From Gari tellinella (taxonomy: Eukaryota; Mollusca; Bivalvia; Cardiida; Psammobiidae): DNA of 64,000 bases. The translations under genes were made by a program, and so were the position numbers. The stretch lies in contig OV277866.1 of assembly GCA_922989275.2 (NCBI GenBank), positions 57,651,246 to 57,715,245 on the forward strand, given 5' to 3'. Within the stretch, counting starts at the first letter, position 1; each line of letters begins with the position of its first letter. The notes beneath the pieces are model-generated. The model did not search any database. It saw only the letters and a program-made list of their open reading frames with translations, and was not told the origin of the DNA. Positions 57,101 through 63,504 of this stretch are shown piece after piece.

Positions 57101-59984
57101 CGTGAATCTAACACCACCATTAGTGTCAGATAAGGATATCCCACCCGAGGTTTGAAGGTATTTTAGAAACACGAGGCTTCGCCGAGTGTTCTAAAATATC
57201 TTCATACCGAGGATGTTATCCATCTGACACTCAACTGTGGTGTAATATTTATTTTCTCACACTAGTTTCAACAACTTAATATATTAACACATGTGTCCGA
57301 GAGATGATAAAACGTTATTATTTCACGTTAAATCCTTTCCGCTGTAACCATTTTCCAGTGTATAACCATTTCACTCTCAATGACGTCATAAAGCTCATTT
57401 GCAAACAATTTTGATCCTGATCAGACACCGCGTAACGCGCCGTCTGACCAGGATCAAATTTATTTGCCACTCGTTTTGAAATTACGTCAGTTATACTGCC
57501 TTAAATCTAACTTTCAAAGGATATTTCAGACAATAATATTGAAGCAGAAGACAATATGGCGGTGCCGGGATAAAAATCTCACGATAAATTTGATCATGAA
57601 AGGGTTAATGTAAGGGATCGATTAAAGCAGATTGAAAGAAAAGCAGAAAGTTCCTGGTTCACGTTTAGGCTTCTTTAAGCTTCCATCTGCCAGTTAGCAG
57701 GAAAAATAAAAATCATCTGTAGCTCTTTAACAGGTCATGGTAAAATCATGAATATATCTATACGAGACATAAATATATGTGGTAAAGGCGTTTCTATGCG
57801 GGATAGGGTTTAGAAAATAAGACTACGGTTGATTCTTGACGATTGAATGACATTACTTTTGAAGCCTTTCAGATGCCGAGTTACTCGACGTCTGATCTTG
57901 CTCCAAATTGGTTGCTATTGACATGCGATTTTTGTAATAAACGCACGTATTGGGGTAAATAACGTTTTCTTTCCACTGTAGACATAATCAATGGACGATT
58001 GATAGCCCTTTCACTGCCTTCCCTCGAGTACACTAGTTGTTTGCAAACATGTTGGAACCGGATCAGACTCCGCGAATCGCTGTGTCTGATCAGGTTCTTA
58101 ACTATTTGGCATACACTTCTGTATTTATTTAGTCAAAATGCCTCAATTTTATACAGTGGAGAATCTGTTATTCTTTCCCAATAAACGCGTTTACGCTAAA
58201 ACTATTATTTGCAGTGCAAACAGTTTGGAGCCAGATCAGACGCCGGGTAACCCGGCGTCTGATCAGGCTCCAAACTGTTTGCCACCAAGATAAGCAAACA
58301 TTATCAGAAATGTCCAAAAGTTGTTCTTTTCTACGTTTTAGTGCTTTGCGTTTGCGTACGTTTGCGTTTAAACGGGAAAGAATAACAGATTCTCCACTGT
58401 AAATAAAAGCAGAAGACAATTGTTTACGTTGATGACGTCGCGGCAGGGAAAGGGTTAAATTACTTGCATCTCAGGATTTTAAAATTGCTGCTAAACCTCT
58501 CTTTCTCTCTGCTTGAATTATTTCTCGTGTTGGTCGAATTTGGTGTTATGAGGATTTACTATATTTTGATGGATATTTAAATGTGTGGTAATATTCATTT
58601 CTTACATAGTCTAAACTTTTCAATTTCACACACAAAAAAGGGAAAGCAATACCTGGTAGCTTTCGTCCGAGTACTTCGGACTTCGTCAGCCAACTGTTCT
58701 GTTGTAAGCAAGGACTCGCCATGACATTATGTTCCTCTTGAATCAGTGACTATTCTTGACAGAGAACCCTAATGGTTTGAACGGAGGATGAAATAATCTA
58801 TCTACATAAGAGCTCACAAACCAGCCCTAAACAGGGACGGGGCCGGTACAATCTTCTGCACATCTGGGACTCAACATTAACATCGCTCACGAATGCCTCG
58901 AGCGGTGTTAATCCCCAATGAGATGTCAGAACAGTTGGCTGACGAAATCCGAAGTACCCGGACTAAGCTACCAGGTATTGCTTTCTACATTTTGTGTGTG
59001 AAATTGAAAAGTTTAGACTTTGTAAGAAAGGATTTACTATACTTTCAAAGTATAAAACTAAGTTTTCATTTGTCACCAGTTTCTGTTGAAACCTCAGCGA
59101 GTACTACAAGTCAAAGCAGCATCGATCCAGTGGAAGGATGTCCCGTCTTTGATACCACAACTACAACGACCACAACTACTCCGACAACAACAACGACCAC
59201 GACAACTACCCCCACCACTACCTCTACTTCTACCACTTCAACTACTACGTCAACTACAACTACCGCTACAACGCCAACTACAACTACCAGTCCCACCACT
59301 ACAACAACTTCGCCAACTACAACTACAACTTCCACATCTTCCTCTTCAACTACTTCGCCAACTTCCACTTCAACTACTACGCCAACTACAACTTCCACGT
59401 CAGCTACTACGCCAACTACAACTACCACTTCAGCTACTACGCCGACTACAACAACGACACCTACCACTTCAACGACGCAAACTACAACTTCTCCTTCAAC
59501 TTCAACCAACACGCAATCAACTACTTCCTCTTCTACTACGTCTACCACAGAGACAACTTCCACCACAACTTCTACTCAAACAAGTTCCACCACAAGCACA
59601 ACTCCCACCACAGTGTCTTCTTCAACCACCACCACATCAACAACTACCACATCGAGTTTCTCGACATGCAAGTGTAAGTGCTCAAAATATAAAGGTCTGC
59701 TCAGTGCTGATGCTAGCAATTTTGCTAATCTGACAACTGCAGAAAAAGTGGCATTTTTGCAACTTCGTTTAAAACAAGACATAAGCAAGCTGTCAGCAAC
59801 CGTTCGGAAGAAATCAAGTGCCAAGGACGACCGACCACAGTCGAAAGCCGTCGGTTATGTTGGAGTAACTTTTCTTTGTGTTGTTTTTGTTCCTATTGTG
59901 CTTTCAGATACAATTAAGGTTTTAGTATTTATGTACGAATATCTTAAACGAAAACTTTCTGAAGGATCTACGAATGCATCGTAA
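48083..59984 (+). CDS. Gene B: C-type lectin / PAN-like / mucin-stalk membrane protein (5 exons)
   Basis: The spliced model uses exons 48083-48137, 52660-52834, 54019-54251, 56812-57078 and 59080-59984. Their lengths 55+175+233+267+905 sum to 1635 nt, giving 544 residues plus TAA, with every junction in phase. Parts: signal peptide (1-18), CTLD (about 25-153), PAN/apple-like Cys-rich domain (about 155-243), Thr-rich mucin stalk (about 265-438), the CKCKCSKYK block (from 440), a charged helix, DDRPQSKAVGYVG and a membrane segment (about 500-530), then a short basic tail. The CTLD has NEPKN, close to the EPN motif, but no WND. A cell-surface lectin-type receptor or mucin is inferred. It is the divergent paralogue of gene A, which lacks the PAN-like exon. 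It could still be incomplete if small exons were missed in the 4.5-kb first intron, but the phases need none. Confidence 0.82.
48140..49300. other. Gene B intron 1, 5' part
   Basis: AT-rich intron sequence, with no exon or repeat family that I recognise apart from a worn core-like piece at 48270-48335. Confidence 0.4.
49305..49393 (+). mobile_element. TTAA-5 right-end fragment
   Basis: CCTTAAGGCGCATTCTGCTTT begins abruptly at the module II centre and ends CTATGGGGTAATGGG TTAA. Confidence 0.7.
49558..49803 (+). mobile_element. Family A MITE, AATCTG subtype
   Basis: TA flanks, ends CAGTGGAGAATCTG and CAGATTCTCCACTG, intact core. Confidence 0.94.
49857..50012 (+). mobile_element. TTAA-1 MITE with no core hairpin
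   Basis: ATCACTTTCACGGCAATGACG, CTTGTCGTCTGCTTTATTTC and TCGGGGTAAAGCAGTAAAG are TTAA-1 arms. Between them GTGTCAAACA is joined directly to ATTTGCAAACAACC, so the whole hairpin is absent. Confidence 0.8.
50080..50442 (+). mobile_element. Family T MITE (ends CAGCGTTCCCTC)
   Basis: TA at 50078-50079 and 50443-50444. Ends are CAGCGTTCCCTCTCTACGAC and GTTGTAGGGAGGGAACACTG. The centre is the shared core (TTGAATCCAGATCAGACGCC and mirror). This is the best copy of the family. Confidence 0.88.
50545..50698 (+). mobile_element. Degenerate TTAA-4 MITE
   Basis: GTAGATCCTGCTCAGAGGGC and the right-end block ACTGTTTGCACAGGATGCG followed by GATGCGTTAAG. Confidence 0.5.
50957..51197. mobile_element. Palindromic MITE, ends GGGCCCGTTTTACTAAAC
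   Basis: Second copy of 10748-10986. CTG flanks both sides (50954-50956 and 51198-51200). The core hairpin CAGATCAGAGGACGCGC with its mirror is nearly perfect. Confidence 0.9.
51484..51701 (+). mobile_element. TTAA-4 MITE
   Basis: TTAA at 51480-51483 and 51702-51705. Ends are CTCATTGATTTACC and GGGGGATAATGAG. The core is GTCTCTGATCAGAGGGCTCC with perfect mirror. Confidence 0.92.
51895..52040 (+). repeat. Variant core hairpin with duplicated right arm
   Basis: GTCAAACAGTGTTGATCCTG, CCATTCGCCGCGTC / GACGCGGCGACTGG and ATCTACGCTGTTTGCAATGC form a hairpin in which CTGATCAGA is changed. The right arm is repeated at 52001-52040 (ACGCGGCGACTGGTCAGGAT). Confidence 0.7.
52080..52690 (+). repeat. Four imperfect tandem units of about 115 bp before gene B exon 2
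   Basis: Each unit has an ATCGACT/ATTGATT-like start, CTTGTAG or CTTGCAG, then CACATCATCGCTG (52113, 52231, 52350, 52654). TTGGCTCTTTT starts the next. The last unit supplies the acceptor and first codons of exon 2. A pogo-like MITE is in the third unit. Confidence 0.75.
52417..52608. mobile_element. pogo-like palindromic MITE, ends CAGTCGAACCTCG
   Basis: TA flanks. CAGTCGAACCTCGATATCTC is mirrored by GAAATATCGAAGTTCGACTG. The centre is a perfect hairpin of about 60 bases (ACGTGGCTTAGCCACGT at its middle). Confidence 0.88.
52660..52834 (+). CDS. Gene B exon 2, first half of C-type lectin domain
   Basis: The acceptor is TCCTTGCAG and the donor GTAAGA. The peptide includes VELTLYTDAHNWNEGQ, AICESIGG and NLYSLD, a clear CTLD start with the first conserved Cys. 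It exits in phase 2 (CC), completed by T from exon 3 to give Pro. The acceptor region is the last copy of a local tandem repeat (52080-52690). Confidence 0.85.
53034..53074. mobile_element. Fragment of CAGTCGAAC MITE
   Basis: GACTTCGAGATATCGAAGTTC and GACTATAG match the right end of 52417-52608. Confidence 0.65.
53155..53335 (+). mobile_element. Degenerate TTAA-4 MITE
   Basis: ATGCAAACAGTGTAGACCCA, ATAGGGCTCATGCAATAGCC and TGTGCACTGTTTGC give the core. The right end GTGTCAATGAG lacks TTAA. Confidence 0.6.
53535..53993 (+). mobile_element. TTAA-3 MITE split by a TTAA-2 MITE
   Basis: TTAA at 53531-53534 and 53994-53997. The left end is ACCATTTTTGCC and the right AGACGCAAATTGG. The core is GTAGACTCCGATCAATCGCC with mirror. 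TTAA-2 (53731-53960) is inserted at an internal TTAA-like site. Confidence 0.8.
53731..53960 (+). mobile_element. TTAA-2 MITE
   Basis: Ends are CCCTTTCACCACCGGAG and GCGCCGAAAGGG, with TGAA on the left and TTAA on the right. The core is TTAATCCTGATCAGACGCGT with mirror. Confidence 0.85.
54019..54251 (+). CDS. Gene B exon 3, second half of C-type lectin domain
   Basis: The acceptor is TTTTTTATTACAG and the donor GTACGT. The peptide runs GNSDVYVGLHYP, GWIDSC, SYWKTNEPKN, SRCVVADKNW, STSC and GIFLCEKKT. Five Cys match gene A exon 3 in position. EPK stands where sugar-binding CTLDs often have EPN. A family A MITE starts 16 bases after the donor. Confidence 0.87.
54268..54514 (+). mobile_element. 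Family A MITE just after gene B exon 3 donor
   Basis: TA flanks, ends CAGTGGAGAAAGCG and CGTTTTCTCCACTG. The core is slightly altered (AAGCAGCTTGGAACCTGATC). Confidence 0.92.
54533..54927 (+). mobile_element. Worn family A MITE split by a pogo-like MITE
   Basis: Left part CTGGAAAACACGTTATTC to about 54612; right part from 54781 with GGCAAACAGTTTAGAGCCAG and TCTTCTCCACTG, ending at 54927. Confidence 0.75.
54617..54778. mobile_element. pogo-like MITE, ends CAGTAAAACCTCGC
   Basis: TA flanks. CAGTAAAACCTCGCTATTAC and CGACCACTAAA are perfectly mirrored at the right end. The centre has GCTTAAAGCAAGGTTACAG, a trace of module II. Confidence 0.9.
54986..55405 (+). mobile_element. Family T MITE split by a retroelement tail
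   Basis: The left end CAGTGTTCCCTCCCTACAAC is canonical. After the insert, GTCTAACGCTGTAACTGCTG and CTTGAATCCATATCAGACGC continue. The right half is missing. Confidence 0.7.
55083..55260 (+). repeat. SINE or L2-like LINE 3' tail with ATA repeats
   Basis: ATGTAAAGCGCTTTTGAACG, AAAAGAGCGCTATATAAATC and (ATA) repeats are the standard 3' end shared by many CR1/L2-type LINEs and their SINEs. Confidence 0.65.
55419..55475. mobile_element. Fragment of CAGTCGAAC MITE
   Basis: TTCGATATATCGGATAATTC and GATATCGAAGTTCGACTG TA: both inner and outer right-end sequence of the 52417 family. Confidence 0.65.
55600..55808 (+). mobile_element. Degenerate TTAA-1 MITE
   Basis: AACCCTAAAGTGACATGACG on the left and GGAAAGGCAGTGAAGGGA on the right. 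The core GATTCTGATCAGACGTCGCG is worn. TTAA is lost. Confidence 0.65.
56064..56211. mobile_element. Palindromic MITE, ends GGCTCCGAGGTTATAAAG
   Basis: Long arms GGCTCCGAGGTTATAAAGC, CCAAGCATTTGATTGGTCAG and their mirrors meet at GCCTCGGC. It is inserted in a broken family A copy (56045-56277). A relative is at 59997-60143. Confidence 0.85.
56330..56425 (+). repeat. Module II hairpin, worn
   Basis: AAAGCATGATGAAAGTAAGAG, AATGCCCCTTAACGCGCTGT and TTTACTTTCAGCCAGCTTTA. It sits in gene B intron 3. No TTAA-5 ends are clear. Confidence 0.6.
56584..56786 (+). mobile_element. TTAA-3 MITE
   Basis: TTAA at 56580-56583 and 56787-56790, only 21 bases before gene B exon 4. Ends are CCCATTTGTGCCCC and AGGTATAAATGAG. 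The core has perfect arms around GACGCCGCATTATGCGGCGT. Confidence 0.9.
56812..57078 (+). CDS. Gene B exon 4, PAN/apple-like cysteine-rich domain
   Basis: The acceptor is CTTTTTACAG and the best donor GTGAGTATG after 57078, both phase 1. The peptide starts DPCTFRPSNEK and includes YETLTTTAANMAGC, QTNC, NKNCWAASWTN, NNCDLHF and KECYS. Spacing of the Cys and the A-x-W core resemble PAN/apple adhesion modules common in molluscs. If the donor is skipped, the frame runs to a stop at 57155, which would give a stalk-less secreted form. Confidence 0.72.
57332..57604 (+). mobile_element. TTAA-2 MITE
   Basis: TTAA at 57328-57331 and 57605-57608. The left end is ATCCTTTCCGCTG and the right TTTGATCATGAAAGGG. 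The core is TTTGATCCTGATCAGACACC with mirror. Confidence 0.82.
57609..57816 (+). mobile_element. Degenerate TTAA-5 MITE
   Basis: ATTAAAGCAGATTGAAAGAA and CTTCTTTAAGCTTCCATCTG are module II remains. The right end is TTTCTATGCGGGATAGGG. Confidence 0.5.
57866..57978 (+). mobile_element. Family A right-half fragment
   Basis: GATGCCGAGTTACTCGACG, CGCACGTATTGGGGTAAATA and TTTCTTTCCACTG TA. Confidence 0.65.
58012..58454 (+). mobile_element. TTAA-1 MITE split by a family A MITE
   Basis: The left end CCCTTTCACTGCCTTCCC and core CCGGATCAGACTCCGCGAAT are followed by the family A copy. GACAATTGTTTACGTTGATG, ACGTCGCGGCAGGGAAAGGG and TTAA (58455) complete it. Confidence 0.75.
58154..58399 (-). mobile_element. 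Family A MITE, AATCTG subtype
   Basis: TA flanks, ends CAGTGGAGAATCTG and CAGATTCTCCACTG, intact core. Nested inside the TTAA-1 copy. Confidence 0.94.
58601..59026. repeat. Inverted repeat with hammerhead-like motif before gene B exon 5
   Basis: The arms are 58601-58702 and 58927-59026. GGATTTACTATA occurs on both sides (58552-58563 and 59030-59041), suggesting a target duplication. On the minus strand of the left arm, CTGACGA, a GTCCGA/TCGGAC stem and GAAA follow each other, as in a hammerhead ribozyme core. Confidence 0.65.
59080..59984 (+). CDS. Gene B exon 5, Thr-rich stalk and C-terminal membrane segment
   Basis: The acceptor is TTTGTCACCAG. The exon begins SVETSAS, then about 175 residues of Thr/Ser/Pro without a fixed repeat, then STCKCKCSKYK, a charged helical stretch (LTTAEKVAFLQLRLKQD), KKSSAKDDRPQSKAVGYVG, a hydrophobic span (VTFLCVVFVPIVLS) and a tail ending STNAS. 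TAA is at 59982-59984. The C-terminal block aligns with gene A exon 4. Confidence 0.85.
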
Positions 59985-59996
59985 TTTTGAAAATTT

Positions 59997-60143
59997 GGCC
60001 CAGGGTTATCAAACGTTTGAGTTGAGCGTGAGTTCGTTCTCAATAATTTGATTGGTCAGATTTTAGCAAAAGTTCAAATCTGACCAATCGGTTAAATGAC
60101 AAGGATCTCAGTTGCCATTTAAGCGCATTATAACCTCAGGGCC
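59997..60143. mobile_element. Palindromic MITE just after gene B stop
   Basis: GGCCCAGGGTTATCAAACG mirrors CATTATAACCTCAGGGCC. Inner arms TGATTGGTCAGATTT / AAATCTGACCAATC are shared with 56064-56211. It starts 12 bases after the gene B stop codon. Confidence 0.75.
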
Positions 60144-60399
60144 TTGTGAATGTTTTTTTATCATCGTGATTACATATTGGGGTTTAATTCTAGGATTATT
60201 TATTGTATTTAGTTTGTTTCAGTCAGATTTCGGAACGAAATCGGAGATGCTTTAGAAAGAAAGCTCAAGAGATGTTGTTTAAGATGTCCGAAAATATTGA
60301 ACATTGATTTTTGAAAGTTTAAAAGTTTTGTAACATAAGACAGACGGCGCAAGCGTCGAAAACCAACCGTTGTTTGTTTGTTTCGCATATAATTAGTGG

Positions 60400-60665
60400 T
60401 GCAGTGCTCCCTCCCTACAACGACCATCCCAACAACGACTTTCTCCTTACAACGACCTTTGTCGCATGTCGCTAAAAAGTCAATTATGTCTAACGCTTTT
60501 ATTGCTGCAATAGCGTCAGCTAAAAAGTTTCGTCTGCTGATTTTTTTCTCAAAATTACATGTAATTTTTTATGGATATTTTGATATAATAAATATAATGA
60601 CGAGTGACAAACGTGGCGTCTGGTCTGGATGCAAGCTGTTTGCAAATGTAAGCCAATTTTTAGTT
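60400..60665 (+). mobile_element. Family T MITE, worn
   Basis: GTGCAGTGCTCCCTCCCTAC, ACGACCATCCCAACAACGAC and TGTCTAACGCTTTTATTGCT. The core is collapsed (ACAAACGTGGCGTCTGG, GATGCAAGCTGTTTGC). Confidence 0.65.
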
Positions 60666-60733
60666 TTCTCTCCCTATTGCGACTGCCTCCGAACAACACA
60701 CACACTATGTGTCTCCAATTGGGTGTCGTTGTA

Positions 60734-60973
60734 CAGTGGAGAATCTGTTTTTCTTTCCCAATAAACGCGTTTACGCTAAAACTATTATTTGCAGTACAAA
60801 CAGTTTGGAGCCAGATCAGACGCCGGGTAACCCGGCGTCTGATCAGGCTCCAAACTGTTTGCCACCAAGATAAACAAGAATTATCAGAATTGTCCAACAG
60901 TTGTTCTTTTCTACGTTTTAGTGCTTTGCGTACGTTTGCGTTTAAACGGGAAAGAATAACAGATTCTCCACTG
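60734..60973 (-). mobile_element. Family A MITE, AATCTG subtype
   Basis: TA flanks, ends CAGTGGAGAATCTG and CAGATTCTCCACTG, intact core. Six bases shorter in the CGTTTGCG tract. Confidence 0.93.
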
Positions 60974-60989
60974 TAATGCCTTCATCAAC

Positions 60990-61630
60990 TTACATAATCA
61001 CTCCGTCCGGTACATTAAGTTTATATGTTTTCAGGCTAATCTATAGAAGTTATTTTTAAATAATAAGAAATATTACGGGTTTTTATCTGAATGAACGGAT
61101 GTTTTTTTTGGAATCAATTTTCCTATCTACTTGTTTCGCCCTTTGTAGGAGTAATTCGCTTGACTTCAAGGGCACCATAAGTGTCGACAATACCAGGTGA
61201 TAGCTTCTCTTGGTTATGTTAAAAGAAAATATAACGTTAACATCTGTGTTCATATCAAAACCGTCGTTTAAAAAAAAAACGATAACAAATCTACAAAGCC
61301 TCGTTTTTATCGTTTACTAAATTACTCGTTTCATAAATCCAATGCATTATGAACATCGTGTTATATCATATATATTTCATTTCATTTCATCGCCTATCTG
61401 ATGTTACATGACCCATTCCAGAATGAGCATGATACGTGGACTACTGGAGTTAGAACCTCATATATGATAATACAAAGGTTAAGGATGAAATAAGCAGATT
61501 GAAAAATGATTCAAAAATAATCTCACTCATTCATAAAATACTAAAAATAGCATTATGTTTCTTATCATAAATATAGTTTCGAATGATAAAACTCTGCAAG
61601 CGACAAAGTCAGTTTGCTTGTATACATGTA
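60990..61630. other. Intergenic, nothing recognised
   Basis: AT-rich, with a short ATTTCATTTC repeat near 61372. No gene or element is recognised. Confidence 0.4.
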
Positions 61631-61638
61631 TTGCTTAA

Positions 61639-61847
61639 CCCCTTCACTGCCGTGACGTCATCAATTTTAAACAATTGTCGTCTGCTTTTATTTCTAAAAT
61701 TCAATTATGAGGTATTTTGATTGAAGAAATATTGAAACAAGTGTCAAACAGTTTGGATTCTGATCAGACGCCGCGTCACGCGGCGTCTGATCAGGATCCA
61801 AGCTGTTTGCAAATAACCAAAGTACTCGGGGTAAGGCAGTGAAGGAG
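61639..61847 (+). mobile_element. TTAA-1 MITE
   Basis: TTAA at 61635-61638 and 61848-61851. Ends are CCCCTTCACTGCCGTGACG and AAGGCAGTGAAGGAG. The core is nearly perfect. Confidence 0.94.
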
Positions 61848-62539
61848 TTAAACCGTTATACCAACCATCTTGATTTATAAATAATGGATAACGTGTCATA
61901 ACCATTTTGATTATTGTGTCTAACATACACACAAAAATTCAATAGTGAAAGAATTCCATGCGAGGAATTCATTTAAAAAAACTTAAACTAGAAGGAAAGC
62001 AGATGAGAAGGAATAAAGGAATTTATATTGCACAGAGGCGAAGACGTTTTTTTTTTATTTTCTAGTTGAAACACTTGTTGAAAAGGGCAAAATGTTGACG
62101 ATTCGTTTCAATCTGTGTGTAGACTTATACTGAATATTCCCGTTTAAACGCACCTCTCACCTTTCAGTCCGAATGGCCATGTACACTCCCTCCCCTGATC
62201 ATTGAGCCATCTTGCCTACAATGTTGAGCACTGTTAACATATGGCGCGTAGGCAACCGCCGTACTCAAACCCTTCACAGGTACTCATTTAAACCCCTAGG
62301 TGGAGAGGAGCAATTCGCGGTACATGTCTTGTTCAAGAACATTCCTGAACATCATCGGGGATTCGAAAAAAGTCTCGTAGTCAGACCGCTGGTACCGTAG
62401 TCCAACGTGTTGCCACTGATCTGAACTAAACTTGTTGAACTTTAACTTTTTTAAAGCAAATTAGTGTTTACATCTGTAGAATGGAAACAGTTTAATACTG
62501 AAACCCTGATTATGTTTTTGGATTCTGCAACGACCCCAG

Positions 62540-63050
62540 TGACGTTTAAAAGGGGTAGGACATCCACTGGAGCGACTTCACTGCAAAGTTTGAGGTCCTC
62601 GAAATAGCAGAAATCACAAGCACTAAGACCATGACTTTGAAGTCACAGTTACGTTGGACTGGACATGTTTCAAGAATAGAAAGCTTTCGCCTGCCCCAAA
62701 ACGCTATGTACGGTGAACTCTCAACTGGCGTTAGAAACAGAGGTGCGATACAAGGACCGTCTGAAAAAGTCCCTCAGTGCTTACCATATCGACCATAGGC
62801 AATGGTGAACCCTTGCAGCAGATCGTGACAGCTGGAGACACACCATCAACAAGGCTGCTTTCTCCTTTGAAGGGTCTCGGAGGGCTTTTCTAGTGGCAAA
62901 AACACCAGCGAAGGAAAGTCATGGTAGCTGAAGCTCAACCCTGATCAGGTTTTCCAGTGTGTCCGATGTAGCAGGGCATGCCGATTTCGTATCGGACTTG
63001 TTAATCACGTGCGAGCTTGCAGCCGACGTGGGCTGCCTCCTTCCTAAATC
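62540..63050 (+). pseudogene. LINE C-terminal remnant with zinc-finger-like end
   Basis: Broken frames read KFEVLEIAEITS, SQLRWTGHVSRIESFRLP, YGELSTGVRNRG, then W-x-H-T-I-N-K-A-A-F in another frame, and FQCVRCSRACRFRIGLVNH near 62950-63010. The order L-R-W-x-G-H-V, G-E-L, then C-x2-C-x-R-x-C with H is typical of the tail of certain reverse-transcriptase proteins. Stops and frameshifts are frequent. Confidence 0.65.
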
Positions 63051-63268
63051 TTCGTTAGCGAGATTATGCCATGATGATTGTAGGAAGATGTGTAAAAACG
63101 AAGCTTTCTTATGAGTTAACACGCACCATATATTTTCTCTTGAGTTTATATATCAAGTGCCTAGATATAACTTCATATTGAAGTTACATTTATATACAGA
63201 CTGTAACAACGTACTTTATACGTACAGAAAATATTTATGCTATTTTCATCTGTAAATTATTATTTCAA

Positions 63269-63500
63269 CTCATTGGCCCCTGAAACTCGAAACGGATGTT
63301 TTGTAATTTCCAGTTAAGTCTAGTCCATTAAAGACGTTTAAGGGTTGCTTTCTGCAATTTGTAACGAAATGACAAACAGTGCATACCCGATTTTGGGTTA
63401 CTTCTGATCAGTGTCTTCACTGTTTGCATAGACCAAGTTTAATTTTCACATGTACACTGCTTGTTAATGACGAGTATACTTGTTACTAGGGTTAAATGTA
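63269..63500 (+). mobile_element. TTAA-4 MITE
   Basis: The left end is CTCATTGGCCCCTGAAAC, and the right ACTAGGGTTAAATGTA is followed by TTAA. The core GACAAACAGTGCATACCCGA and GTCTTCACTGTTTGCATAG lacks most of its left arm. Confidence 0.65.
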
Positions 63501-63504
63501 TTAA

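Noticed and set aside
58893..59079. The ATG at 58893 as the start of gene B's last exon as a separate gene
   Set aside because: The first 62 codons lie in the inverted repeat, and a good acceptor at 59079 joins in phase to the PAN-like exon.
59086..59733. Gln/Leu/Pro-rich ORF and Val-rich antisense ORF over gene B exon 5
   Set aside because: Other-frame readings of the Thr-rich stalk.
2249..61847. Regular palindromic repeats as a CRISPR array
   Set aside because: Spacing is irregular, copies have TIRs and target duplications, and the DNA is eukaryotic.
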